Part shown: piece by piece, positions 13,612-29,021 of the stretch
Layout: every line of letters begins with the position of its first letter
Position numbering within the stretch: position 1 is the first letter of the stretch
Origin: Unio delphinus
Taxonomy: Eukaryota; Mollusca; Bivalvia; Unionida; Unionidae
NCBI GenBank assembly: GCA_029339505.1
Contig: JAQISU010000036.1
Span: forward strand, 8,443,501-8,507,500
DNA: 64,000 nt
Reading direction: 5' to 3'
Program-made: the position numbers and the translations under genes
Notes under the pieces: model-generated
The model's input: only the letters and a program-made list of their open reading frames with translations
Told to the model about the DNA's origin: nothing
Databases searched by the model: none

Positions 13612-15385
13612 CTTCTATATGGTAGGTCACATATGGGTTTAACCAGTGCGAAATTAATCAGCCATTGTAACATGTATCGGAATTTTTAGGGACAATTATC
13701 TAGAACACAATGGCGCCAAGGGCACAAATTTAAATTGTCAAAGGGTTCGCACTTATTTCTGTTTAGATATTCTTTTATCTAAAACTATTTTAGAATTCTT
13801 TTGCTGTAACGTTAATACAGAAACCGAATTAGTCGTCTGATCATAATACGTCTTTGCAATAATTTCAAGACTATGTCGCAGACTAAAACCCATTTAATAT
13901 TATCAGGAAATTCAATTTAATTTGTATTTTATATTTATATACAGCATTATTATTAGGCAAGATTTAAAGAAAGGATTTATTTTAAACTTTCAAAAAGTTG
14001 TTTTGATTATGATGTATATTGAGGCTCATATGGATAAATATAACACGTCCAGTGTTATTCCAGATAGGCATCGGATCTCGCGAGACTCGAAGAGGTGAAC
14101 GTTGTTTGACGCGTTTCCAGTTTCAAATGAGATGTGATGCAAGCAGAAAAGGTAAAGATACGGTAGTCATCATATTAGTATTAAACATCCTAATAATAAC
14201 ACATTTTGTTGACCAAAATTAACTTCTTTTGTTTTCACAATAAAACAAAAATATCATAACTATAGCGGTTTAAATTTCATGTTATTTACCCACTTTTCGA
14301 ACCAATTTGTTTGTGAACAAAGAGAATTAATCTATATGGATAAATAAAGTTTCTATTAAAAAATATGTTTTGTCTCTCATTTGGAATGAAAAATCACAGA
14401 ATTGATATGCAATGGAGTGTGTCATTGTGGTAAAAATAAACCGAAAATATGTTGTAATTAATGTTATAACTGTTTTATTTGTAGATGGAAAAAAAACTTA
14501 TTATGCTATTTTTATTGCTAGAAAATACAATATATGTACAAATGTAACATGTGAATCGATGAGAATGGATTAGATGTATTAAAACCTTTCCTAGAAACCA
14601 CCCAAAACTGAAAAAGAAGTGATAGCAGTTAGAAATCACGGGTGTTATGATAAATGATTTACGGCAACGTGATCCATTATTCTAGGTTAGGCACACATAA
14701 AGCGTTATGTCGTAATTTAGATTTACAGGAATCATGTAGTTTTGTCATATTGATAAATAGCTGCCATACCATGCCTGAGGAACTGATGGGATTGATCTGA
14801 GCTAATTAATTTCTCATTCCCTCAAACTGATCGGCAACTGACAGTTTTGAATCAGAATACGCTATACTCGGAATCAAGTAGACCATAGTGGAGTTATAAA
14901 TCCCTGCCAGCATGGATTAAACAGGAATACAGTTTACAAACTAAATTGGATAAACATGTTAAATAAATTTGCACAAACTTGTAGATAAAGGAAAAAATTA
15001 AAGAAATGCTCGATTTAGCAAGCTAGAGAAATATATTACTTTGCATTTTGCCGCACGTATGTTGCGATCGAAATAGTCTTAATTATAATCCCCATAAAGT
15101 AATAGTCGACTTTGTATTTTGTATCTGTAATAGTCGTAAATGACCACTTTAAAACATATAATTTTGACATATAGCTAAATCTAGCTCATTACTTATTAAA
15201 CAAAATCGCATCAAAGAATTTTTGCAGGCAAATTTAGGACAATGTTTTCATTTGAGCAGGTATGGTTGTCATATTTGTCCAGAAAAGTAGAGTGCAATTT
15301 GTGCACATCATGAGTTTGTTTTTCTTCTTTATTTATTTTATTACAGCCTGTTTTTACAGTTTAAACTGAATGGTTAAAGAAGCTT
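13611..15385. other. Unique AT-rich stretch, nothing recognised
   Basis: The longest frame (67 codons, 14019-14222) has no recognisable motif. No coding call is made. Confidence 0.5.
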
Positions 15386-15390
15386 CATAA

Positions 15391-15458
<68 letters not shown>

Positions 15459-15609
15459 TCAACAATACAAATAATAGCAACAATAATAAAAATAATAATA
15501 CTAATAATAATAATAATAACAGCAATAACAATGTTAATACTAATACTACTACGAATAATAATAACACAACAACATCAATAATAATAATAATAAAAACAAC
15601 AACAACATC

Positions 15610-15673
<64 letters not shown>
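15386..15673. repeat. (AAT)n microsatellite region
   Basis: Interrupted AAT/AAC trinucleotide array. The minus-strand poly-Leu frame is an artefact. Confidence 0.95.
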
Positions 15674-15674
<1 letters not shown>

Positions 15675-17060
15675 ACTATCTTTAACGAGGATAACACATT
15701 TAGTCTTGATAGACCCATCTGGTTCTCAGTTATCCTTATTGGCTTTTTTTAAAAAAACAACGAATTAAAAAAAACACCAAACAAACAAGAAACAAGAACT
15801 CCACATAATAAAGATATATGTCCTGTGACAAACGCTATTGACAGAATTATTATCTGATATACTCTATGGACGATCAGAAAATGTTTTTAGGTTATCATGA
15901 CCTCGACATTGAGATTGGACAATATATAAATATATTTAATTACGATCTAATGTTACAAAATATTTAGAAGCTGTTGGTACTTTCATAATGAAACTGTACT
16001 GAAAGAAACCCATTAAATCTTAACCTCAAATCACTATTTTGATATCATTTTTTGTCTGTTTATTAAAAGCGTGCTAACAAAATATGAATTAGTCGTGATG
16101 TGTTGAAGTACTATGATATATTGGGATATACAGTAACACTATTGAAAGCTAGTTTTAGGGCAAAACCATAATATGATTAATGGTCTCACTTCACATTTAA
16201 TCGCAAGTAGTTTAAATAGCAATATAGGTCCTTAAATAGGATATACTGTAAAATAATAATATTTAAATCTAAGTAGATACTACGACCAATTAGGTAATGT
16301 TAAGGTGATTACTAATTTCTAATTCAATAGAATTATTAAAGACAATGAAACGTTTTCTGAAATAGCTATAATCCGTTATTGTTTCTAAAGAATTAACAGA
16401 AAAAAGTGTGATAATAATAAATGTTATCCGGTGTAGATGGGATATTCTATTATTATGCCACGATCTTCGGATGATAAAGCGGATATCATGTACTTTCCTC
16501 GCCCCTGCATAAGTGGTCACGTAATGGCATTTAACTCTGCCCACGTTACACGAGATAGAGATAATGTCATTATAGAGGACCGCAACCTGTTAGAAAATGC
16601 TTCCATACAAATGTGTCGTAGTTTTAAGGAGGGGGCAGTTATCGTTTAAAGATTTAGCCAAGTCAGAAACTTAGTATATTATTGTAAGGTTTCCTATTAA
16701 ACTAAGCACTTTTAATTGTTAAAGTGTAGAATGCATCATTATCACATGCTTATGAATCAATTACATTACGTGTTATTACTTGAACCGTATTGTCTATGCA
16801 AATAACATATCTAATTCATAGGGATCACGAATTATTCAGATTCATATCTCTTGGAGTTTGTTCACTTGAGAATTAAGTTCCACTAGCGACTTTTCAAAGA
16901 ACACAAATAAGAGAAAAGACAAACAATAAACACAAAGGTAGGTGATATTACAAAAGTCTACATAGCTATTTCTACTGAAAATCAAAGCTTGGAAATGTTT
17001 TGTTGACCCTGAACAGTTGGCTTCATCTTTAATGCTCTATTAATGATTGCAATGCTTGTC
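15674..17060. other. Unique AT-rich stretch, nothing recognised
   Basis: Two overlapping short frames on opposite strands around 16290-16649 have no recognisable features. Confidence 0.5.
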
Positions 17061-17064
17061 TATA

Positions 17065-17300
17065 GAATTCAGATGTCTATACAATTTAGATGTCTATACA
17101 ATTCAGATGTCTATACAATTAGGATATCTATACAATTTATGTCTATACATTTCAGATCTCAATTCAATTTAGATTTCTATACATTTAAGATGTCAATACA
17201 ATTTAGATGTCAATACTATTTAGATGTATATTGCTAATTCAGATGTCTATACAATTTAGATGTCTATACAATTCAGTTGTCTATACAATTTAGATGTTTA
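17065..17300. repeat. Short tandem repeat, about 18 bp unit
   Basis: About 13 imperfect copies of gatgtctatacaatt(c/t)a. Confidence 0.88.
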
Positions 17301-17711
17301 ATGTTTAATGCTATAAATTTGTAAATATTATCTCCGAGTAGGCCCATTCTTGGTGAAAACTAATTCCTAGTTTTATAAAATTGCAAAAGACATACTCAGT
17401 TTATATCCATCAGCAATCAGCCCGTGTTTATATTGTGCAATGTTGACAGACTTATACGACATTACGTTTGAACGTAAGCATGGGCGAAGAAAAGACATAA
17501 CATCTTCAACAATTACTAACACAGTGGTTGATCTATCAAATGTAGAACTTACGGAGGCAGATATAAAATTTGTATATGAGGGGTTGAGTTTCTATACCCG
17601 CCACAGACATACGAAAGAGCTAAGATACGAAAAGACGCTGAAGAGTCCACACAAACACACACTGATGCTCAAGACCAATTTTGCCTGTAAACAAAATATA
17701 AAACAAACATC

Positions 17712-18195
17712 AAAATAAAGGTTGTGTTCATTAGTACTTTTAAGACTGGACTTTTGCTACTCAGTTCTGTCTGGTTGGTCTCAATATCTACTACAGAAAC
17801 TTCAAAAAGTTCAAAACACAGCTTCTCGGATAATTTTAGAGTACCATACCTACCCGATGCATTGTACCCTACACTGGTTATCCATTATATCCGGAATCAA
17901 GTACAAAATTTATTCTCTACGCTACGTTTCTCTTACGGCCTCCAGTCCAAGATACCTATCCGACCTCACCCATGTATATACACCAGCAAGACACTTACGC
18001 TCCGCTTCTGACAATCGATTACTCATTATTTCAACTTTGAAAACAAAATCATATAGCTACCTTATTTTGAATACCAGGTCCTAGCAACGTGGAACGAATT
18101 GCCCACTGAACGCATACACAAAAAAGGGTGAACCCTTTCAAGAGTGCAAGAAAATCTTAAAGACCTAATAATGTTCCTTATCTTAAATATTTTCA
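17712..18195 (+). mobile_element. LINE fragment (C-terminal ORF2 and partial 3' UTR), copy 4
   Basis: Encodes SLVLLRLDFCYSVLSGWSQY, then LHWLSIISGIKYKIYSL and LTHVYTPARHLRSASDN, the same blocks as the other three copies. In-frame breaks follow, then a shortened 3' UTR that runs into an (AAT)n/(TTA)n tail at about 18196. It is truncated at the 5' end and non-functional. Confidence 0.82.
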
Positions 18196-19640
<1,445 letters not shown>

Positions 19641-19890
19641 AGATACATAGATAGAAACATAGATATATACATAGTTAAATACATAGATAGGCAACTTACG
19701 TATGAAAGATAATTAATAGTCGTTAGCAATATAATTTGTAGTTTTTCCTTATTACTTGTTAACACAGTATTTAATACGCGTTCAAAAACATAATTTCTTA
19801 TTCTTTAAAAATACCACTCGTTGATAAACGTTCACGAAGAATAAGACGTACAGTGCAAAGTTATTATGTCAAGTTGATTATATATTAGTA

Positions 19891-19949
<59 letters not shown>

Positions 19950-19962
19950 TAGATAGATAGAT

Positions 19963-20478
19963 ATTAGTAATACTATACACTTTGAAGTGCTGATCCTATA
20001 TATGAAATAAACTTAAATAGATTTCAAAAGATTATCCTCCTCAATATTATTTAAAAAATTGTCTCGTATGCAACGCACGACTCTAACATATGAAAGCTAA
20101 TATTTAGGTTTAAAATGAAACATATGTTAAACCTAGTTGGATGAGTCAAACAACGATAAAATCTAAAATAGAGTTCACTTATATTCTTGTTGATCATTGC
20201 TTTTTGTTATAAATGCATTACAATACGCATGGCCGTAAACTCGATTAGATTAATAAAGGCCAAAATGAAGATCAATTAACAAAGAAAGTTTTCAATTATA
20301 TATGAAATAAATCATCTCAATTATTATGTTGTGGAAACTTAACATTAGTTGGGGTTCTTTTGCTTGAACGGATTTTCTTGTATATTTTGTGGAGTATGAT
20401 CCAATATTTCCAGGGAAATTATTATCTTGTACATTGTTACGCAGTACAATATAATGATCAGCGTTGACGTTGCGTACG
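19963..20478. other. Unique AT-rich stretch, nothing recognised
   Basis: Short overlapping minus-strand frames without motifs. Confidence 0.5.
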
Positions 20479-22895
20479 GCCAAATGAATATTGTGTTTAC
20501 TAAGTCATCATAGTTGATGTAGTTCAAGGCCAAATGAATATTGTGTATACTAAGTCATCATAGTTGATGTAGTTCAAGGCCAAATGAATATTGTGTTTAC
20601 TAAGTCATCATGGTTGATGTAGTTCAAGACCAAATGGATTTTGTGTTAACTAAGTCATCATAGTTGATGTAGTTCAAGGCCAAAATGGATTTTGTATATA
20701 CTAAGTCATCATACTTGATGTAGTTCAAGGCCAAAATGGATTTTGTATATACTCAGTCATCATAGTTGATGTAGTTCAAGGCCAAATGGATTTTGTGTAT
20801 ACTCAGTCATCATAGTTGATGTAGTTCAAGGCCAAATGGATTTTGTGTATACTAAGTCATCATAGTTGATGTAGTTCAAGGCCAAATAGATTTTGTGTTC
20901 ATTAAGTCATCATAGTTGATGTAGTTCAAGGCCAAAAGAATTTTGTGTATACGAAGTCATCATTGTTGATGTAGTTCAAGGCCAAATGAATATTGTGTAT
21001 ACAAAGTCATCATAGTTGATGTAGTTCAAGGCCAAATGAATAATGTGTATACTTAGTCATCATAGTTGATGTAGTTCAAGGCCAAATGAATATTGTGTTT
21101 ACTGAGTCATCATAGTTGATGTAGTTCAAGACCAAATTGATTTTGTGATTACTAAGTCATCATAGTTGATGTAGTTCCAGGCCAAATGGATTTTGTGTTT
21201 ACTAAAGTCATCATAGTTGATGTAGTTCAAGGCCAAAATGGATTTTGTGTATACGAAGTCATCATAGTTGATGTAGTTCAAGGCCAAATGGATGTTGTGT
21301 ATACGAATTCATCATAGTTGATGTAGTTCAAGGCCAAATGGATTTTGTGTTCACTAAGTCATCATAGTTGATGTAGTTCAAGGCCAAAATGGATTTTGTG
21401 TATACTAAGTCATCATAGTTGATGTAGTTCAAGGCCAAATGGATTTTGTGTATACGAAGTCATCATAGTTAATGTAGTTCAAGGCCAAATGGATTTTGTG
21501 TATACTAAGTCATCATAGTTGATGTAGTTCAAGGCCAAAATGGATTTTGTGTATACTAAGTCATCATAGTTGATGTAGTTCAAGGCCAAATGGATTTTGT
21601 GTATACGAAGTCATCATAGTTGATGTAGTTCAAGGCCAAAATGGATTTTGTGTATACGAAGTCATCATAGTTGATGTAGTTCAAGGCCAAATGGATGCTG
21701 TGTATACGAATTCATCATAGTTGATGTAGTTCAAGGCCAAATGGATTTTGTGTTCACTAAGTCATCATAGTTGATGTAGTTCAAGGCCAAAATGGATTTT
21801 GTGTTCACTAAGTCATCATAGTTGATGTAGTTCAAGGCCAAATGGATTTTGTGTATACGAAGTCATCATAGTTAATGTAGTTCAAGGCCAAATGGATTTT
21901 GTGTTCACTAAGTCATCATAGTTGATGTAGTTCAAGGCCAAAAGGATTTTGTGTATACGAAGTCATCATTGTTGATGTAGTTCAAAGCCAAATGAATATT
22001 GTGTATACAACGTCATCATAGTTGATGTAGTTCAAGACCAAATGAATATTGTGTATACTAAGTCATCATAGTTGATGTAGTTCAAGGCCAAATGAATATT
22101 TTGTTTACTAAGTTATCATAGTTGGTGTAGTTGAAGACCAAATGGATTGTGTGCTTACTAAGTCATCATAGTTGATGTAGTTCAAGGCCAAATGGATTTT
22201 GTGTTTACTAAAGTCATCATAGTTGATGTAGTTCAAGGCCAAATGAATATTGTGTTCACTAAGTCATCATAGTTGATGTAGTTCAAGGCCAAATGGATTT
22301 TGTGTTTACTTAAGTCATCATAGTTGATGTAGTTCAAGGCAAAATGAATATTGTGTTCACTAAGTCATCATAGTTGATGTAGTTCAAGGCCAAAATGGAT
22401 TTTGTGTTTACTAAAGTCATCATAGTTGATGTAGTTCAAGGCCAAAATGGATTTTGTGTATACTAAGTCATCATAGTTGATGTAGTTCAAAGCCAAATGG
22501 ATTTTGTGTTTACTAAGTCATCATAGTTGATGTAGTTCAAGGCCAAATGGATTTTGTGTTCACTAAGTCATCATAGTTGATGTAGTTCAAATTCAAATGG
22601 ATTTTGTGTATACTAAGTCATCATAGTTGATGTAGTTCAAGGCCAAACGGATTTTGTGTATACGAAGTCATCATAGTTAATGTAGTTCAAGGCCAAAATG
22701 GATTTTGTGTATACGAAGTCATCATAGTTAATGTAGTTCAAATCCAAATGGACTTTGTCTATACTAAGTCATCATAGTTGATGTAATTCAAGGCCAAATG
22801 GATTTTGTGTATACTAAATCATCATAGTTGATGTAGTTCAAGGCCAAATGGATTTTGTGCTGACTAAGCATAGTGGTCATTGCTGATGTAGCTCA
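20479..22895. repeat. 50-bp satellite array, about 48 copies
   Basis: Unit core tcatcatagttgatgtagtt followed by caaggccaaatggattttgt and a ten-base variable segment (gtatactaag, gttcactaag and similar). Units are 49-51 bp. The core is almost invariant, while the segment before tcatcat varies, with runs of similar neighbours suggesting block duplications (for example 21,230-21,480 resembles 21,600-21,870). Edges are more degenerate, as expected for an array renewed by unequal exchange. Confidence 0.96.
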
Positions 22896-25800
22896 CGGCC
22901 AAAATAGTCTGTGTACAAACCATTCATAAACTGTCGAGCAAGGTTCAAAATTATCCTAGTTACAAGTTTTCTCGTTTCAGAGTGAATCTGTCGTTGACAA
23001 GTTTTATTAAGCGGAATCATTGAATTGGATCTATTTTTCGTACTTAAGTTTTGAATAGATAAAACGGTTACCAATAGGCAAACCCATTCATCTGTTAAAG
23101 CTACCAATAGCTCATATGTACACAGATGAAACGCCCAAATCGAAACGACCAAAATAAATACACAATATGAACGTGAAGACATCAGTACATTTTGCCTAGA
23201 ATTTGTGATTAGATATTTACTTATGAAAAGCCCAAATCGTAAAGCCTAAAATGCATACAGCATATAGTAATGCAAATGTGTCCCAACATAAATCACTGGT
23301 CCGCTTATCAGCGTTCAAAGTTCCGTTAGGACCGTAATCACAAAGCAAAAAGGCGGGATTGACCGAAGTCACAAAATGTAACATTCAAGAAAGCTACATA
23401 AGTATAAGTCACAAAATCTGGTCACAAAATCTAGTCAAAAAGTTGTTGATGTCTTCACGTTCATACATTGAAAGTAAAATACAAAAGCGGTGGGTGGGAG
23501 TGGGACCGGGTCACAAAATAGCACAAAGTCAATGAAAACGATGTCATTGTGAAACTGCCCTTGAAAGAGAGAATGCACCAAGAAATGAGACTTTTTTTAA
23601 AAAGAGCCAAACACCTTGCTATTTCTCTACCTGCGAGAGTGACATTCTCAACAATTGCCAACATAACTATATTTAGAAGACAAGGGATGGCATGTATCTA
23701 AATAACTTCAACAAACCTAAAACAATACAAGGATAAATTACAAAAAATTGTACTAATGTCAAATATATCTAAAACTAATATATACGCCTTTCGTGATTGA
23801 ATAATGCCACCATTCGAATTTAATATATTTTACAATGTTTTTGCATGAGTGAGACAGTTGTTTTTAACAACGCAATGTACACAGAAAGAGACACACTTAG
23901 ATCGTTCTGATATTGCTTAACTCAGGCAAAAATACATTTAGCTCAAATATTCATACCTACAAGTTATTGTTGCAACGCTCTTTTGATCATAAATTTCATA
24001 TATATTCACTCGAGTTTTCCCATATTAACGTCTTTTTAACTTTACTAACCATTCTTTATGAGTATGCGAAATTCTGGTGCTCCCACAGGAAGCCAAAAAT
24101 CACTTTAGTGATAAGAACCCATATCACAATTTATCAATGCATTCATATTAGGTCTAAACAATTTGTTGGTGCATTTAAATGTTTCTCAATCTGGGATATT
24201 ATCAGTATTGTCAAAGGGCCACTTCATAATCTCGTCTTTTTATTGACGTAAGCAATCCGAGCTCAAAGTAGTTTAGTCTAATAGAACTGAATAGGACGTT
24301 AAAAGCCGTTTGCAGGAAATCACGAAATACGGGAAACAGATAGGTCGATTAGCTAGCTATTCGTGGCATTTTGTCTCCTGATGGTAAAATCTATTTTACT
24401 GTTATCGTTGAGGGCTAGCATTATAAGGAATTGATTGGTAGACCGCATATTGTGTTATTCAATGATATTTCAATTTTCGTTACAATTTTTGCTCTGATCC
24501 TCATTCTATGGTCTCCACATGATAAAACGTAAATATAAAATCAGTACAAGAATCAAACATACACTACATACATAGTGAAGATACGTTCTTTTCATACACT
24601 GCAATTTGGAACAACATATTGTTGTAAAATAAATGAAGGAATCACTTAGACTAAAAACAGCTATGATCATGTAGTTTTAATCAAATTGGTATCAGATAAG
24701 AACAACAAAGAAAATAAATGTTTTACTTGATATGAACTAATATGACCAACGTATTCTGTTCAAACAGGAGAAGGAATGACAAACAGCACAACATGTTTAA
24801 ACATAATATTTTCAAAAGGTGACAAAAATACGGATACACCCTTTATCTATGATGTTGTGGTAGAAATATACACATCGCTTCAGATCGTTGAAGCATAACG
24901 AAATGAATCTGACATTATCTGACAGAATGTTGAAACTAATAACGTTATTTTGCATGGTTATCCAGAAACGTCAGTTAGTGAGATATTTGTACAAGTGTTA
25001 GAAAGAGATTATAGATTCAGTTTAAAAATAACTGTATACTAACAATTATTACGGACAATTTAAGGACAGTCGTAACAGTCATCATTGTTCCAGTTATGAC
25101 TGTCGAACGGCAATCTTTAATTACTCTTGTAACGATGGTTATTAACTAAGGTTTATCAATTGTCCTGCATTTATCAATGATAAAGCATTTTATATGTTAA
25201 ATTGTATACAGACACATCAGTTCTTGCATGAGTTATATATCCGGTCCTGGAAGTAACCACTTTTAGATTTAAAACTCGCACGATGACTACTTTATTCGAT
25301 GTTTACTTCTGCAAGTAGATAAAATCGAAACGGAAATACAGTTAATGTGAAAAGTTAGTTAGGAAACATAAAAAGGCTGCGTTGTTCTTTGCTTCTGTAT
25401 CGTGTTTAAATAATCATAGCTAATAATTTTGAATCATTAAAGTTTCAAAGCAACTAAGAGACCGATACATGGACCTGCATTCGCAAGGGGTATCCTGTAA
25501 TTTATTTTTCTCAGTTGTCATTAGGAAATAATACCCGAATTTTAATGTGAATGAATAGTTAATAAATTAACTGTGAATCTACATAACATGATATCCTCTA
25601 AACTCGAATTGTGTACATGCGTAACATGATGTCTTTCACACATTTTCACAATTTCCTACCTTTTCTAATATTTTCACGATAACAAAGATACCGAAAATAA
25701 AATAAATATTTAATTTTTCATTTTGTGGGTGTCTTTTGGCAATTTTCACAATTAATAACACCACAAGAATGACATGTACCTTAAGCAAAATATTAAAGGC

Positions 25801-26270
25801 GTAATTAACACATTTAATTGAATAAATACTATTATAATGGTTCAAGTAACAATTTAGTTGTATAATTAATATTGTAATGGTAAAATGAACAATTTAATTG
25901 TATAATTAATATTATAATGTTAAAATTAACAATTTAATTGTATAATTAATATTATAACAGTATAATCAATGCTATAGTGGTCCATGTGATATTTGAACTT
26001 ACAAAAAAAATTCCTAGAACCAGAATGAATATTGCTTATCAAAATTATGATTATATCGTACAATCTTTACAGTTCAAACTCCTTTCTTAAATATTTCGCC
26101 AAGTGTTTCAATGATAGAAAAACATTCTGCAACTGAACATTGAGGAACAGCCATAATGTTATGCATGCAAATTTTGTATGAACCATTTGATTCGAATTTA
26201 ATTATTTCGTAATCATCACAAGTTGGCATCACTCCTCAAAAGGATACAGCAATGCCAAACAAGTGTTGCT
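22896..26270. other. Long AT-rich stretch, no gene recognised
   Basis: Frames up to 112 codons (23913-24251) without recognisable motifs. A three-copy ~41-bp repeat of ttaattgtataattaatatt type lies at about 25845-25975. This could be intergenic or intronic. Confidence 0.5.
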
Positions 26271-26365
26271 AAATTGAGACCGAGATTAAATTGAGACCGA
26301 GATTAAATTAAGACCGAGATTAAATTGAGACCAGATTAAATTGAGACCGAGATTAAATTGAAACC
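26271..26365. repeat. Short tandem repeat, about 17 bp unit
   Basis: Five copies of gagaccgagattaaatt with small variations. Confidence 0.9.
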
Positions 26366-27030
26366 AAGATGACCAAGATGAGCACATACCGGTATTACAA
26401 TTTCTTTCTCGCTTTTTCTAAATTTACTGAAAATAATTAATCCAGGTTAGAAACGAATCCTATAAGTTATATATAGTTAAATAAGTCACAATACAATGGC
26501 CGCCAGACAAGATTATTCCTATTACCTGGACAAGAGCATTCTTCAAACGTCGAAATAAATAGGACGTAAGAAGGCATTTTAGGGTATACGTAATACAAAT
26601 GGCTGATAGTCTAATTTCCGATTGCAAGTCACGTTTCAGTAGGCGACTAAAAACACATCCTATTGCGATGCAGTACATCTTAAAGTTCCGCATACATGTG
26701 TTCTTGCTGTCATTGTTTTACTTGTTTTACTCCTTTAGTCCTTGACAATAAAAAATGTGCCGTAGTCCTTCAATGCACAGTTTTCATCTTGGTTGTATTT
26801 TGAAGTTGATGGTATTTAGGAATGTTTACTTTAATAATCAACATATTACTGACAATCATTCTATAAATGATTGCATTAGAATATTTGGAACCCATACTAA
26901 ATGGAGTTCAGATAATACAGTATATATATGTAAAAGATGAAAGATAAGTAAAATTAATTATGTAAATTGGGTGAGTGGGTGGACAGAGTTATCCATGAAG
27001 CATACATCAGATGATGAAACAAGTTCGTGC
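26366..27030. other. Unique stretch, nothing recognised
   Basis: Short frames on both strands without recognisable motifs. Confidence 0.5.
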
Positions 27031-27034
27031 ATAC

Positions 27035-28165
27035 TGTAATCTGTCTATACCGTTCTGAGTACAACATGCTAAAGGTACATACCACAATCTGGGTACACCG
27101 TTCTGAGTACAAAATGCTTATGGTACATACCACAATCTGGGTACACCATTCTGTGTTCAAAATGCTAATGGTACATGCCAAAATATGGGTACACCATTCT
27201 GAGTACAAAATGCTTATGGTACATACCACAATCTGGGTACACCATTCTGAGTTCAAAATGGTATTAATACATACCATAATCTGGGTACACCGTTCTGAAT
27301 AAAAAATGCTTATGGTACATACCACAATCTGGGTACACCATTCTGAGTACATAATGCTTATGGTACATGCAAAAATATGGGTACACCATTCTGAGTACAA
27401 AATGCTAATGGTACATGACAAAATATGGGTACACCATTTTGAGTACAAAATGCTAATGGTACAATTCATAATTTGGGTACACCGTTCTGAGTACATAATG
27501 CTAATGGTCCATAGCACAATCTGGGTACACTATTCTGAGCACAAAATGCTTATCGTACAAGCCACAATCTGGGTACACCGTTCTGAATACAAAGTGCTTA
27601 TGGTACATACCATAATCTGGGTACACCAATCTGAGTACAAAATGTTAATGGTACAAACCACAATATGGGTACACCGTTCTGAGTACATAATGATATTGGT
27701 ACAAACCGCAATCTGGGTACACCGTTCGAAGTACATAATGCTAATGGTACATACCACAATCTGGGTACATCGTTTGAAGTGCATAATGTTAATGGTACAA
27801 TCCACAATCTGGGTACACCATTCTACCTATATAATGCTAATGGTGCAATCCACAATCTGGGTACACCATTCTACTTATATAATGCTAATGGTACATACCA
27901 CAATCTGGGTACACCGTTCTAAGTACATAATGTTAACGGTACATACCACAATGATGGTACACCGTTATAATTACATAATGCTATTCTTACATACCACATT
28001 CTTGGTACATCGTTCTACCTATATAATGCTAATGGAACATACCACAATCGGGTACACCGTTCGAAGTACATAGTGCTAATGGTACATACCACAATCGAGT
28101 ATACCGTTCGGAGTAAATAATGTTAATGGTACATACGGCAATGTGTCTGTGTCGTTCGAAGTACA
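27035..28165. repeat. 48-bp satellite array, about 23 copies
   Basis: Unit contains gagtacataatgctaatggt, acataccacaatctgggtac and accgttct. Since 48 is divisible by three, plus-strand frames stay open for 91 and 255 codons with a 16-residue repeat (SEYKMLMVHTTIWVHR type). Minus-strand frames stay open for up to 187 codons. Both strands open, no start context and third-position variation that does not look synonymous-biased argue for a satellite rather than a gene. Confidence 0.93.
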
Positions 28166-29019
28166 TAATGGGAGTAAAGTAAGGGGCATTAGACATTCAA
28201 AAACTATGTCACGCTGCGCTACGCGTAATGAACAGGTCTTGAAGAGTGCCTCTGCAAAACTCTCCACTCAGAAAATGGGCAAACATAACACAAACATGGG
28301 GTTTAATAAATATTAAATATTTAATACCTATTTTAATAATGAAGTGAAATGATACACATCATAGTCAACCTTAGGAAACTTAAAAGAAGGAATGGAACTT
28401 GTCAAACCACCAGGAAACATATGAAATAATAAAACAATATGGCTCCTTGCTGCAAGACTAACTGACTTTATTTCAATTAAAAGAAAAACGAAAAGCATGA
28501 ACACGCACTAAAAATAGTAGGAATCTATATTCCTTTGCTTAATCAAACATTAAACATGATTTAATATACCGTTTCTGACGAAATGTTAAAAGAAGAATAG
28601 ACTGTCTGTAATGTCTAAATAAAAATACCATAAGACAACTGGGACCAAGATTTGAGACAAAGGCCGTACCAACAACAAAATCTATACCATTCGCAATATA
28701 TAGCAAAATACATATAGCACACATGGGACTTAGGGGGACCAATGTCAAAGGTCAAAATGAAAAGGGGTGATGTAGGGTTCAGCTACTAGGACACTAACCT
28801 AGTATGAAACAGCCACCCTTTAGAAACACCAAGGAAAACAATACCCCGCAAAAAGTAATTGTGTTGTGTGGACATTTTGGGGAAAACATAAGACAGACAG
28901 ACATACATACCTATATACATAGGTAAATGTACATACCTTTGAGGGCAACACGTACACATAAAACACCATCAATAACCACTTGCTCATTACACCATAAATA
29001 CAAAGTACGAAATACAAGG
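28166..29019. other. Unique stretch, nothing recognised
   Basis: Short minus-strand frames without recognisable motifs. Confidence 0.5.
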
Positions 29020-29021
29020 TA

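Noticed and set aside
20479..22895. CRISPR-like array (constant half, variable half)
   Set aside because: Eukaryotic context. The variable part is not unique spacer sequence but a drifting part of one 50-bp satellite unit, and no cas genes are present.
23913..24251. 112-codon plus-strand frame
   Set aside because: AT-rich, with no motif and no ATG context. Compatible with chance.
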